This document shows positions 36,080 to 47,592 of a DNA stretch of 64,000 bases, piece by piece. The position numbers and the translations under genes are program-made. This DNA is from Thamnidium elegans (Eukaryota > Mucoromycota > Mucoromycetes > Mucorales > Mucoraceae). The stretch's first letter is position 1. Each line of letters opens with the position of its first letter. Location: NCBI GenBank assembly GCA_025201345.1, contig JAIXMG010000005.1, positions 868,001-932,000 of the forward strand. The letters run 5' to 3'. A model generated the notes under the pieces. That model was not told the DNA's origin and ran no database searches. It saw nothing but the letters and a program-made list of their open reading frames with translations.

Positions 36080-38047
36080 TCAAGGTGGAACACCACCTAA
36101 TTTTGCATAACATGTATCACAAACACGTTGATGTTGCGAGGACAAAACCTCCAACGATTCAAGCGGACCATTAGGATCTTGTAATATTTGCGTGATATTC
36201 AGGTAAGCGCGAGACATGGAGCATTTATCACAATGAATAAGACCGCAACAACGACAATGATGTCTTCGAAGCAAGAACCCAAACTTTCTTCTGCAGCCTC
36301 TACACTCTTTAACGTCCAAATCATTTTCCCAAACATACGTCTTTGGTAACCTTTCTTCTGTATCAGTAGTTTGATCTGCTTGTAAATCAACTTGGTTAAA
36401 ATCATCGTCTATCTGCCAATCATCACGAGCAGACCATGGATTGGTATCAAAATCAGTAGTCGTATTATTAAACCCTAATTCTCGAGCAAGTTCTGCATTG
36501 TGCTGCACAGGTAATGCTGTAATGGGTGTAGATACTGTAGGCGCAAGTTGTGTTATTTGTAAATTAAGCGTATCAATCTGAGAAGTATATGATGTGATTA
36601 AAGTATTCACTTGATGTATTCTATACTGATTACCGTCGTTTTTAACTCCTGCGCGAAGTAACTGAACTGCTTCTTCCAAGGCACGTAATTCAATGGTTAA
36701 CTGTTGAACACTGGTAGTTGCAGGTTCTTCCAACTTTGAATTTTGAACAATTTCTTCTGCTTGGCATAAATAATCTTGCTGTTCTTGTTGACCACCAACA
36801 TGATTTCCTTTTAATAAATCCATTCTTCTCTTCATAACACGTACCCAAATTCTACGTCTTACCCAACCATAGCCACTTGTAGGAGTCACAGGTGTCCATA
36901 CATGCTCGGGGTCATCAAATGATTTAGCATACTGCCACCCGGACGTAGGATCAATTCTAGGATCACTATAATCAATCTGCCAATCGGTCAACCAAAACCA
37001 ATCTGATTGATGATGTTGGTTCATGGGTAACATCACTTCTTCTTTTGTACATCTTTTACCGCTGGGAGATAAAGACCATGGACCACGTATATCATTCTTT
37101 GTTAAATACTGAGTACTAAATTGAGGTTTACTTAATCCTAAAAGTGAAGATGATCTTTCGTTTTCATGAATAACAACCATTACTGTAACATGGAAATCCA
37201 ATAAATTATAAGGCGACGCTTGTAACCCATTATTATGTTGCATCTGCCACCATTGTTTACCTGCCTTTTGAAGCATTTCACAAATATATGATTCTCCTGC
37301 TGCAGCGCTTACATCATAAGCAGCTTCGCCAAAGTTATTTTTGATAAGTGGGTTTGCGTGTGATTCAGTCAACAAGTACTCGACAATTGAAATATAGCCT
37401 TTAGAAGCGGCATTAATTAAAGGAGTATGCCCCATTTTACTCTTGACATCTACTCGAACACCTTGTTCAATTAATAAACGAGCAATAGGTAAATAACCTC
37501 TTGCACAAGCATTATGAAGGGCAGTCCATCCGTCTTTATCTTTGGAATGAATATTTGCATTTTTCTCTACCAAGTATTTAACGATAAGAAAATGACCATT
37601 ATAAGCAGCTTTTAATAAAGCAGTCTAAAAAAATAGATAGTTTTTTTTTAGCTTTGATTATCGAAGAAAAAAAAAAGAGCTTATTTTTACCTCGCCTTCT
37701 CTATCTTTAGCATCCACTAAAGCAGAGTAATCGTCTACCAAGTACTTTACTATAGATAAATGACCTCTGGAAGCAGCAAAATGTAAAGGAGTTAAACCTG
37801 TTGCTGGATGAGGTTCGTTGACAGCTTTTTGAGGCGTAGGCAAAAAAGGCAAAATGTTTTTCAGCAAGGATAAATTACCAGAGGTTGCAATAGAATGAAG
37901 TGAATTGTTGGTTACAACTGTCTTTTGAATAGTTGAATGAGGTATAGCTACAGGTAATTTAATAAAGTTATTGTGAGCATTGCCATAAAATTCATGTCTT
38001 TGACCAGGTACTGGTGGTGTACAAAACTCGAGAATGTTTATCCCCAT
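36080..38047 (-). CDS. Ankyrin-repeat, DysF-domain and FYVE zinc-finger protein
   Basis: About 635 residues, two exons (intron about 37,626-37,691). Residues about 40-240 hold five or six ankyrin repeats (TGLTPLHFAASRGHLSIVKY, TALLKAAYNGHFLIVKYLVE, GWTALHNACARGYLPIARLL, GHTPLINAASKGYISIVEYL). Residues about 290-390 look like a dysferlin/Pex24 (DysF) module: SDWFWLTDWQIDY, GWQYAKSFDD and WVRRRIWVRVMKRR. A helical stretch follows. The C terminus (about 560-630) is a FYVE finger with the W-x-x-D start (VWENDLDVKEC), the RRHHCRCCG phosphoinositide motif and RVCDTCYAKL, so PI3P binding at endosomes is expected. It is divergent from the ankyrin-DIL gene, sharing a 231-bp promoter. The domain calls are firm for ANK and FYVE, good for DysF; the cellular role is inferred. 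Confidence 0.88.
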
Positions 38048-38278
38048 CTCATACGTTTTATTTTTGAAAGGGAAGAAGAAGGAGGAAGGGGGTTTTTATG
38101 TGTGTTAAAAACGTGTGTGTGCAATAGTCACTTATCCAATCAAATGTTATACTTTTATTCCCGCAAATACACCACAGACTGACCTTGAAATAAACTGTAG
38201 CATGTATTTTTAAGGCCTTTTGTTTTTCTTTTCCCTTTTTTCTTCTTCTGTTGTTATTGTTATTTATTATCACCCAAA
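38048..38278. promoter_or_regulatory. Short bidirectional promoter between two ankyrin-repeat genes
   Basis: Only 231 bp separate the two start codons. It contains one CCAAT box (38,136-38,140, plus strand, CTTATCCAATCAAA) near the middle. There is a pyrimidine-rich run just before the plus-strand ATG and, as its mirror, a purine-rich run (GGGAAGAAGAAGGAGGAAGG) next to the minus-strand ATG. The layout suggests joint regulation; this is inference. Confidence 0.6.
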
Positions 38279-40560
38279 ATGACTGACTTTATTTCCACCC
38301 AAGTTGAAACCAGTATACTCCAAACTAAATATGAAGACATGTCTTTGGAAGAAATGTCTCAACGTATGCAAGAAAGCAATCGACAAATTTCGGAAATGTT
38401 GAGTTCAACCAGTTCTTCATTATCCACAAGTGGTGGTACCGTAGAACAAGAAGTTATTAGTAGCGATCAAGATGATCCTCAAACAAAGTACACAAACTTA
38501 TTTAATCGTTTAGCGTCCAATGGCAACATTGCAAAACTAAGAGAAATGTTATCAGACGGAACCATTCGACCTTTGATTGATATCAACGCCAGGGACAGCG
38601 ATGGTACACCACCATTAATTTATGCAGCTTGTTTTGGTAAAACAGAAGTAGCTCAAGTATTGCTTGAGTATGGAGCTAATATTGATGCTCAAGATAGTTG
38701 TAAGTATTTTTTCTTTTTAGAGTGTGTTGCACAAAAATTAATTAATTTTTTTAAATAGTTGGATGGTCGGCTTTAATGTGGGCAACGAATAATAGTCATG
38801 AATCACTCGTAAAGATATTATTAGAAAACGGAGCTTCAGCAACAACAAAATCGTCAAAAGGAAGAACAGTATTCGACTTTGTGAATACGGAGAACCAAAA
38901 GATTGTAGAGATTTTGACAACCAATCCTCGTGATAGCGTATCATCTACGTCTAGTTTATTTTATAAAACAACAAGTAGTGTTTCCTCATCAAGCACAGAA
39001 AACGATTTTTATTATCAGCAGTCAAATGATGATAGTTTAGAAGAAGCAGAGTTACGTAAAAAGTTATTTGAGGACACGATGGCTCTAGTAAATGACTTTG
39101 AACAATCAGATGATAATGATGCTGACGAGAATGATGACGACAATAGTAGTAGTGATGAAGACGACGATAATAATTTAACAAATGAATTTCATTGGGATAA
39201 ATGTTGCGCTGATCAAATGTTTGTATTTAATTCAGACGATTTAGACTATATTTTGGATACTGTTATTAATAATATCCAACTACCATTATCGAATCAACAA
39301 GATATTCATATTGCTTCCAATGTTGTATTTTTAACTGCAAGATTTGCTCATTATTTTTCGACTAGTGAGTTATTAGATCAAGTATTACAAGGTGCATTAC
39401 AAAGAATTAGTAAATCAATCAAGGTAATAATTATATAATCAACCTTATAATAACCTAACCTTTTTTCTTAAAAAAAAAAAAAAAATATGCACTAGATTCA
39501 TGCTCGTAATATTCACTTGCTGGCATTTTGGATTAATAACTTAACAAGATTACTGTACTACCTTAAAAAAGATACTGGATTAGTCGTAGTTACTGCAGAA
39601 CAACAATTACAACTATCGGAACTTATTTCAGAGACTTATAACACCATCATTAGTGACACGGAGAAAAGATTACATAAACTACTTTCATCCATGACCGAAC
39701 ATGAAGAATTACAAGTCGACCAAATTGATTTTACTGATGATTGGCATCGATTCTTTCGCTCCAGTACTAGAAAATCCATAGAAAATAACTGCAGCATTTC
39801 ACCACAATCTATTACTAGTTTACTATCGTCTACTTTATTTGTATTACAGTCTTATGATGTCCATCCAATCATTATCATACAAACCCTTGCACAGTTCTTT
39901 CATTATATCTCTTGCGAATTATTTAATCGTATCTTAACAAATAAGAAATTATTATGTAGATCAAAAGCAATGCAAGTACGCATGAATATTTCTCATTTGG
40001 AAGACTGGATTTCTGTGAACAAGTTACCCAATCATCTCATATCTTATTTAAACCCAACAATTCAGTTACTTCAACTCTTACAGTGCGTCACTCAACTCAC
40101 TGATCTCGTTGATTTTATCAATACCACAAAGAAATTTGATACATTAAATTCATCACAGGTGAAAAGATGTGTCGTGTCTTACAGATATGAAGTCAATGAA
40201 ATTCGCATACCTGAAGAAGTTGAAAAATATGCAATGCAATGTGCTGAAGATACTGTAAGACATAAACAACAAAGGGTTTCCTCAAGAGCAAATACAACTA
40301 CCACTAGTAGTAGACGTACAAGTTTATCTCAGTATTTAACAAGGAGTAGTGTACCTACTACCCCTATCACGGAATCTTTACCTACACTTCATGATGAACC
40401 TGATGATTTAGACGATACAAAAGAAACAAAAGATACCAAATTTATGTTACCCTTTTCCGTTCCTACAACATACATGATTCATGAAAACAGTGAAGCCATT
40501 ATTCCAATGATACCTGAAGAATGGTTAGAAAAGATTGACACTGCTCCTCATAGTAAATAA
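38279..40560 (+). CDS. Ankyrin-repeat and DIL (dilute) domain protein
   Basis: Three exons (introns 38,701-38,758 and about 39,423-39,494), about 717 residues. Ankyrin repeats lie at about 75-180: GTPPLIYAACFGKTEVAQVL and FGWSALMWATNNSHESLVKI. A Ser/Asp-rich linker (DENDDDNSSSDEDDDNN) follows. The DIL domain spans about 370-590: NIHLLAFWINNLTRLLYYL, then QTLAQFFHYISCELFNRIL and MQVRMNISHLEDWISVNKLP, the typical DIL helices of class V myosin tails. Ankyrin-DIL proteins without a motor are a known fungal class, thought to bind cargo or the cytoskeleton at membranes. The Thr/Ser-rich tail ends MIPEEWLEKIDTAPHSK. Transcribed divergently from the ankyrin-DysF-FYVE gene. Confidence 0.87.
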
Positions 40561-40734
40561 AAGTGGGTTTCCTCATTACACAAAAAAGTATATTTCCAAA
40601 ATCCAAAACTGTAAAAACAGTCACATGTGACCTATTTTTTAAAAAAACCGCCACAATTTTTTTTTTTTTAGCAAAACCCTTCATTTATATTGAAATATTT
40701 TTTTTTTTATTCTTATTTTTTTTTGTATTACACC

Positions 40735-42102
40735 ATGGTTCAGAATCACATAATGGATACATTGTCCGATCGCTTAAGTCGTGATGTTCAAATATTTGAC
40801 AGCCTATTAAAACTTATACCCGCAAAGTTTTACGTTATGGATAAAACTGAGGATCCCCACGGTAAATTCCAACACAACAAGCGAAAGAAGGCACCCAAGC
40901 AAGCTATTAAAGACGCAACAAAGAAAGCAAAGAAAGCTAAACTTGATCCCAACAATATCAAATCTATTGCTGAATTACAAGAAGAAAAGGCAAAGCAATT
41001 GGAAGAAGAAGAGGAGGAAGAGGAGGAGGAACAATCTGAATCTGAATCTGAATCCGAACCCGAGTCTGATGTTGAAGAAGAAAAGATGGAAATTGACAGC
41101 GGTGCTTTCAGTGGTCTTGCTGATGACGACAAATCAGTTAGTGTTGAACCCACTACTGAAGAAGGTAATAAGATCAATGTTTAAAATGCTAGAAAAAAAA
41201 TTTTTTTCCTAACTTTTTTTTATTTTTCTTTTTATATAGCTGTCAACGTCCAGCCTATGGAAAAGAGTGATATTGATCAACTTCGTAACCGTCTTCACCA
41301 ACGTATTAGTCAATTACGTGAAAAGCGTAATGCTCCTGGTGCTAACACCGCTAACCCTAGAAGCCGTGATGACATTTTAGCTGCCAGAAATAAAAAGAAG
41401 GAAGACAGAAAGAAGGCAATAAAGGCACAAAAGGAGAAGGGTGGTAAAGCAGCTTCCGAAGAGCTTGTTAAGTTTGACGACAAGAAGGTACAGTAACAAA
41501 AATGCTACTAAAATGTATACATAAAACTAACATTTTGCATTTTACTTTAGCCTGTTTTCGATAAAACTCGTCCTTCTGCTGACTCTATCAAGATGGATGG
41601 AGATATTTACTTTGGTAAACTTGCTATTGGAAACACTGCTGAAAAGAAGAAGAAGGGGCCAACTGATGTCAAGACTCAATTAAAGATGCTTGAAGCTAAG
41701 CAAGAAAAGATTGAAAAGATCAAGGAACAAGATAAGAGTAAGGCAGAAGAGTTATTAGAAAAGGAAGAGTGGAAGAAGGTCCTTGCATTAGCAACTGGTG
41801 AAAAGCTTAAAGATGATACCAAGTTGTTAAAGAAGACAATCAAGAGACAAGAAAAGTTAAAGACCAAGAGTAGTCAAGAATGGAACAAACGTATTGAAAA
41901 GGTTAAATACGATGAAAAGAAGCACATCAAGAAGAGAGAAGAAAATATTAAAGCAAAGATTGATGATAAGAAGAACAAAAAGAGAGGTATTAAGCCTAAG
42001 CCTGCTCCTAAAAAGGCTCGTCCTGGTTTCGAAGGCGGTAAGCGTAGTCAAGGCGGTAAAGTATCAAAGCCTACTCCTCCTACTAAGAAGGGAAAGAAAT
42101 AA
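40735..42102 (+). CDS. SURF6/RRP14 family ribosome biogenesis protein
   Basis: Three exons, about 410 residues, strongly basic. It starts MVQNHIMDTLSDRLSRDVQI (CACCATGG context) with FDSLLKLIPAKFYV, the N-terminal Rrp14 motif. An acidic run of Glu and Ser follows (about 80-120). The SURF6 domain begins at DQLRNRLHQRISQLREKRNA and RSRDDILAARNKKKEDRKK, continues with DGDIYFGKL and QLKMLEAKQEKIEKI, and ends in WNKRIEKVKYDEKKHIKKRE and a Lys-rich tail. Introns are at about 41,164-41,240 and 41,490-41,550. The protein acts in the nucleolus in 60S and 40S assembly. Identification is firm. Confidence 0.92.
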
Positions 42103-42271
42103 ATCTTTTCTTTTGTTATTTAGTTTTCTGCATTTTTCTCTCCCTTTTTTTTCCTTCTTTTATTATATCAGATACTCGCTCCCTCTCTTCTTTTTTTTTT
42201 TTCCTTACAAATAATATATATGATGCATTTTTTTTTCCTCAATAAACAAGTATACAAAACTCTATATCAGT

Positions 42272-42304
<33 letters not shown>

Positions 42305-42373
42305 ATATTTCATTATTCAACTTTTTTATGTGAATAAATACGCCTGAAAAATAAAAATAAAAGATTGTAAAAA

Positions 42374-42736
42374 ATGAACTCTTCTTTCGTCTTGCTATTA
42401 TTATTTTCTCTGGTATCAATTGTCTTGTGTCAATTTGATCTTCCTTCTAATTTTGATATCGGTATTCAGTATCGTCAAGTAACCTTTGCTTGCTTTAAAA
42501 AAGACTTTGATTGCGCCTATCAAGGTATAGAGCACTCTGAATGCATTCGTATGGGTGGCACACTTACAGGTTGCGAAAACCTTAATGCCATGTACAACTG
42601 TCACTCTTGTCGTGTAGAAGTACCTAAATATCGCTACGTTGTTTACGGTGCTATTGATCAATGGTGTGCTGAAAAAGGCAATAAAGCTAGTTCATATGAG
42701 GATAAAGATAAAGTTGTTAATCCATGTACTGCATAA
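42374..42736 (+). CDS. Small secreted cysteine-rich protein, paralogue A
   Basis: A single-exon 120-residue protein. Residues 1-19 (MNSSFVLLLLFSLVSIVLC) form a clear signal peptide. The mature part has eight cysteines in the order FAC, FDC, SEC, GC, NC, SC, WC, PC, likely four disulfides, with the motif CAYQGIEHSEC and a C-terminal IDQWCAEKG. The downstream gene (42,821) repeats this pattern, so the two form a tandem pair. I recognise no described domain. Location outside the cell is inferred from the signal; function is unknown. A short A-rich leader precedes the ATG. Confidence 0.8.
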   Translation: MNSSFVLLLLFSLVSIVLCQFDLPSNFDIGIQYRQVTFACFKKDFDCAYQGIEHSECIRMGGTLTGCENLNAMYNCHSCRVEVPKYRYVVYGAIDQWCAEKGNKASSYEDKDKVVNPCTA

Positions 42737-42820
42737 CAAAAAAAAGAAAGCCCTTTTCATTGTTTATTTTACTCAATATAAAATGTGCTGATTCCCTCAT
42801 TTTCTTTTTTACTTAATAAA

Positions 42821-43156
42821 ATGAAGTTTTCTTTTCTTTCTTTAACTTTTTTTATTTCCTCTACTTTTGCCTCCTTAGCTACACACCATAGTTTTAGTTG
42901 TTATAAGCAAGTAAATGATGACTATTGTCTATTGCAAGGTATAGAAAAATCAAGCTGCAGGAAATCTGGACATGGCTTTACCAATCGCTGTGAAGACAAT
43001 AGAACTCTTTGTAAAGCCTGTAATATAAGACGTGAAATCACTTCTAGAACGCCTCTTTTAAAGGTGGTCGAAGACTGGTGTATCCCACAAGGTGGATTTA
43101 TTGCTGAATTCAATATTAGCTGTACCAATTTCTGTGATCGAACCCCAACACAATGA
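42821..43156 (+). CDS. Small secreted cysteine-rich protein, paralogue B
   Basis: A single-exon 111-residue protein starting MKFSFLSLTFFISSTFASLA, a signal peptide. The mature part has nine cysteines; eight align in order and spacing with paralogue A: FSC, DYC, SSC, RC, LC, AC, WC and SC, plus an extra FC. Shared words are QGIE-(H/K)-S-x-C and V/I-(E/D)-(D/Q)-WC near the C terminus. It lies 84 bp after the stop of paralogue A on the same strand, which points to tandem duplication and then strong divergence. No known family is recognised. Possible roles are wall-associated or effector-like; nothing in the sequence decides this. Confidence 0.8.
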   Translation: MKFSFLSLTFFISSTFASLATHHSFSCYKQVNDDYCLLQGIEKSSCRKSGHGFTNRCEDNRTLCKACNIRREITSRTPLLKVVEDWCIPQGGFIAEFNISCTNFCDRTPTQ

Positions 43157-44848
43157 AATAAGTTTCATCTTTAATCTATTTAAATAATAAAAACTTATAT
43201 ACTCCCATATTGAACAATGGGTAATATTTTGTTATGTGGATAATGAATAAGCGCAGTAAATACTGTATTAAAACGTAATGTAATACAGATGTAACTCGCC
43301 ACCTTGTAAATTTAAATACATGTCGTAGTGGCTATACTAGGGAAGTTACTTGCAAAGGACATAGTAAACGTTTATAGGAGGTATATTAAAAGTGGTTATA
43401 CTAAAATATTTTCTTTATTATCATTATTTATAGGCAACTGTACTAACTATAAATCATCTGGAAAGAGGTAATATCAAAAATTAATTATTAAAGTACAATG
43501 AAATTACTTTTTTACGGAGTAACTAACAAGAGGCACTCCCCTCATTTATTAATAGTAACTCCAATAAACATTGTTTATTTGTTCACTACTGTTCTTTATC
43601 AACTGACACTCATTTGATTAAATAATTCGTAACTACACGCGATGCGCATATATTTTTCTTCAAAATAACCGAATATTTTCATAAACGATTCATATCATGC
43701 CATTTTTTTTTTAAAAAAAGGGTTTAGTTAGTTTTCACGTATTCTCAACTTTTACCGATCTTTTTTTTTCTAGTAGTATATACACTGTATAAACATCTAA
43801 CTGAAATAAGATTATTATTTTTTTCTGTGCAAGTAACCATGTGTTTAAAATCAAGGGATAATCCAGCTATAATTAGTGACATTATTGCTGTATAGTGTTT
43901 AGAAAGAAAGAAAAAACTTTACCAGCAAATCAGGCCAGAGAAAATTATAACAATAAAAACATTTTCTAGTTACATGTAATTCTTGAAAACCGAGTATACT
44001 TGAAAAAATAATAAATTTGTTTGTACTTGTTTAGGTTCTTTTAATTTAGTCACACCACCTGTCCACGTTTAAGTTGAAAGTATTCTTTCAAATTATACCA
44101 GCTATATCATGTCACACTACATCTCCCTTGCAGTATAACTACTACGATATGATGAAAGTTAACTTCGATTAGGTTCTTGAAAAATATTTTAGTTTTTGTT
44201 TGGTTCGCGGTTCTTTTATGAGTATTAGGTCATATATGATTGACTATGCATGGCGTCATCCATGTCAATTCATAACTATATATCTATTACAGTAGCAACC
44301 CCTCTCTATAAAGAGAGAGGTTAACTTTCAAGGATAATATAAAATTAAAATATAGTATAGGGATTTGAGGTAAAAATAAGGATTAAATACCATAAAAAGT
44401 ACGCATTTTAAAAACGTCGATATATAATCCTCTCGTAAGCCCTCGGCCCTTAATTATAGTGGTTGTATTAAAGATAGCTTGATAAGGGACAAAATGATAT
44501 CAATTTGTTAAATTGACTGTGCTTAAGGGTATTGTGTGTTATATCTTTCTTTTTTTTTACGTTATAGGCTTTGTACAATGGAATACGTATTGATTTTTTT
44601 CTTGAAAAAAACGCTACCAGAAGCTCATGACGTGATAGAGTTACCATTTTTCTTTTAATGTGGTTGAGAAACCAGTGAAATAAAAACACGGCATATGTAT
44701 CATACTCGAAATGTAATAACGCATATATATATATATATATATAAACTCGATTATCTTAATTTTAGTATAAATACAGCAACCAAAAAAATATTAATAATTA
44801 TCCCTTTTTTCGTATTATTTTCCCAACTCGATAACATAAAAAAAAAAA
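43157..44848. other. 1.7-kb gene-free intergenic region
   Basis: No gene or repeat family member is seen. It holds a near-perfect palindrome at about 44,301-44,322 (CCTCTCTATAAAGAGAGAGG) and an (AT)n run at about 44,723-44,743, about 100 bp before the chitin deacetylase start. The region probably includes the chitin deacetylase promoter. Confidence 0.5.
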
Positions 44849-46118
44849 ATGCAACTTTTATTGACTGGCATGGTATTGTCAGCTACGGTTCAATTGGTAT
44901 GTGCCGCTCCCGCGCCATATAGTTTTCTTTCCGATTTCTTCGACTCGTTTAAACGTGAAGAGTACACCGAAGTAGCAACACCTTCAACTGACCAGGAGTC
45001 AACAAGTACGGCGTTTGCTCCTCAGTCTTCTCCTTTTTTTCCAGACTTTGAATTAGCCATGTCTAGCTCCAACGAAGACGCAGTTCGATACGATACACAA
45101 GGAAAGGTATTATCGAGAAAATCACTCAACCTAAAGAAGTACCCTGAGCCTTGGACCCGACCTGACATTTACAGTCCGCAAGTTCAAGCTGTCATTAACA
45201 TCATTGACTGGAACTTAGTTCCTAAATCCCAAGTTCGAACCTTCAATAGTGAGGGAAGTATTAATTTTGACAGCTATGACAGTTCCAAAGATAAAGACTG
45301 TTGGTGGTCTGCATCCAACTGTGTATCACCCAGAGTAGATTATCTACCAGATGATATATATACATGTCCTCAGAAAGGTGAGTGGGGGATTACGTTTGAT
45401 GATGGTCCATTCAATGTTCGTGAAAGCAGTGAATTATATGCTAATGAAGAAAATCCTTTTGCTGAGCCCGAACTTTATAATTTTTTGGAGAAGCATGATA
45501 TCAAAAGTAACCTTTTCGTAAGTATATACACATAAAAAAAATTGGTATAAAGACTAATTTTTTTGTTATTACCAGTATATTGGGTCTAATGTTGCATACT
45601 ACCCAGCTGCCGCTAAAAGAGCCTTCGACGATGGTCACTATATCTGTTCTCATACTTGGTCACATCCTCCTATGACGACGCTTACCAATGCAGAGGTAGT
45701 AGCCGAGCTATACTGGACCCTTCGCGCAATTAAGGAGGCGACAGGTATTACACCTAGATGCTGGAGGCCACCTCAGGGAGACGTAGATGACCGCGTTCGA
45801 GCAATAGCATGGCAAATGGGTATGCGTACTATTTTATGGGACAAGGATACAGAGGATTGGGCTTTGCAAGCACCTGGTGGAGGATCTTTGTCTGCTTCTC
45901 AAGTAGATAAAAAGTTTTCAAGATGGCTTCGAGAGGGAAAAAGTCAAACGCACGGAACCGTCGTGCTTCAACATGAATTGAATAGCGCCACTATTCGAAT
46001 GGCAGAAAAGTGGCTTCCCAAAATTAAAAACAGTTTTAAAGTGGTGCCTGCTTCGGCATGTAACGACGTCACTCGGCCTTATTGGGAAGAAGATGTTGTG
46101 TATCCCGCTATTCATTAA
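44849..46118 (+). CDS. Secreted chitin deacetylase (CE4 polysaccharide deacetylase)
   Basis: Two exons (intron about 45,519-45,574), about 404 residues. A signal peptide (MQLLLTGMVLSATVQLVCAA) leads to a Ser/Thr-rich leader. The NodB domain shows all five CE4 motifs: TFDDGP (metal and base Asp), SHTWSHPP (metal His pair), RPPQGD, WDKDTEDW and VVLQHEL. The enzyme removes acetyl groups from nascent chitin, producing the chitosan that is abundant in Mucorales walls. The intron lies between NLF and YIGSNV and is confirmed by conservation. No GPI or other C-terminal anchor is seen, so it is probably free or periplasmic. It is the nearest plus-strand neighbour of the secreted cysteine-rich pair, but 1.7 kb away. 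Confidence 0.92.
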
Positions 46119-46595
46119 AATGTTATAAATAGGCTCTCGCTTTCTTTTGTAAATTTTCTTTTTATATATCTACATTAATAAAAAAAACAAACCTTATTTA
46201 CTTGAAAGAAGTTTTTTAGTAGTAGTAGAGTCTAGACCAGGAACCACTTTTATTTATTTAACAAACATTGTGGGTAGTATTTATATAACAACCATGTTTC
46301 CCCAAACGAGAGAGAATTGAATTCAGAAACTTCGAAGGTTATTGACTTGGTTTAATTTTGTTTTATATAACTATATACTTGGAAGGAGAATTGGATATGT
46401 TTAGAATAAGACAGCAATCTTTTTTTTTTATAATTATAATAAGTTATTAACTATTTTACTTTTTTTTCTTTTCACATTTCGTTTTTTTATTTAAGAATTT
46501 GACATAGCTCCTGATATATTTATGCTAAGGCGTATTGTTTTCTTTTTTTAGTACATCTAGCATCAAAATTTATACTTATATGGCCAAGAAAAAAA

Positions 46596-47425
46596 GCTCA
46601 CTGAGATATTGCAATTTAAACAAATCGCTCACATAAGAAATCACTGCTTATTTCAGCAGTTATAATAAACAATGGATTTTAATTTATTAAAAAACAGAAA
46701 ACGCGTTTCGGACCCAAGTTGTATAATACAAAATAGTTGTTTCGAATACAACTTTGATAAAAAAATTTAAAAACGTACTTTTTTGTTTTTTTTTTTCGAT
46801 TTTCATTTTTGGGGTCAACCCCTTTTGTTTTTTGGCTAAAAATAATGGTTTTTTTACGATTACTCCAGATCCATGTTTCCTTTCTTTTTGGAAAAAACAT
46901 GTATAATAAAGTTCTTATTTAGACGCATCTAATACATTTTAAATAAAAGATTTAATTTCAAAAATTGAAAGAGTAATCATTGTTTAAAGATAACTTTTTT
47001 TTTGAAAAAAATGACACGCGTTTTTTGTGTAACTATTTTTCTCGATTTTTTGTTTACGTGATTACGTAAAATGTATTTTTTCATTACTATTTTTGTATAT
47101 AGTAACGATTATAGATCTTTAAGAACCCTTTATTGTTTATTTATAAATGAAAATAATATAACCAAAACTGAGCGAGAAAACACGCTTTAAAGAAAACGCC
47201 ATTTTAAGTTCCGCTTAACTCGAATTTTGGTATAAAAAAGAAGTCTCTAAACGTTGTTTACTCGCTCAGTGTTTTTAGTAAAAATATACTTTTAGATGGA
47301 TTAGATACTCCTAAAAGAGTACTTTATTGTCATTGTTTTTTTTCACAAAGAAAAGCAAAGTAGATCGGGATTAATTACAAAAAATCTGAGAAAAAAACCC
47401 GAAAAACAAAAGAGGTTGACCCCAG
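46596..47425 (+). repeat. R1 element, fragment 4 with fold-back arms
   Basis: It starts with the R1 terminus GCTCACTGAGATATTGCA and keeps the sub-terminal CGCTCACATAAGAAATCACTGC box. The arms at about 46,780-46,940 and 47,290-47,425 form an imperfect inverted repeat like that in the copy at 19.6 kb. The centre has the palindromic ACGTGATTACGTAAAA. The element breaks off right after the GGTTGACCCC box at about 47,425, where a protein-coding-like fragment begins. Confidence 0.75.
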
Positions 47426-47427
47426 AA

Positions 47428-47592
47428 ATGAAGCAGTTAATGTCGTATTTTCCAAACGTCGAAGAAATTGAAGTATGCTGCCCGCTCCACATCGATTAGC
47501 TCCGTCTTTTGTTAAATGCTGAATTGAAAACCATAAAAAAGATTTCGTATGAACCTGGAACTCCTTACGGATATCCCGAGTATGATTTATAA
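47428..47592 (+). pseudogene. Fragment resembling an F-box/LRR-type gene, broken
   Basis: One reading frame, with a single in-frame TAG at 47,497, runs 55 codons from ATG at 47,428. It has words such as LMSYFPNVEEIEV and, after the stop, LKTIKKISYEPGTPYGYPEY. The FPN-x-E-x-I-x-V pattern is common in fungal F-box/leucine-rich proteins. It abuts the R1 fragment without a gap, so the element and gene fragment may have been joined by deletion or capture. The family call is tentative. Confidence 0.35.
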
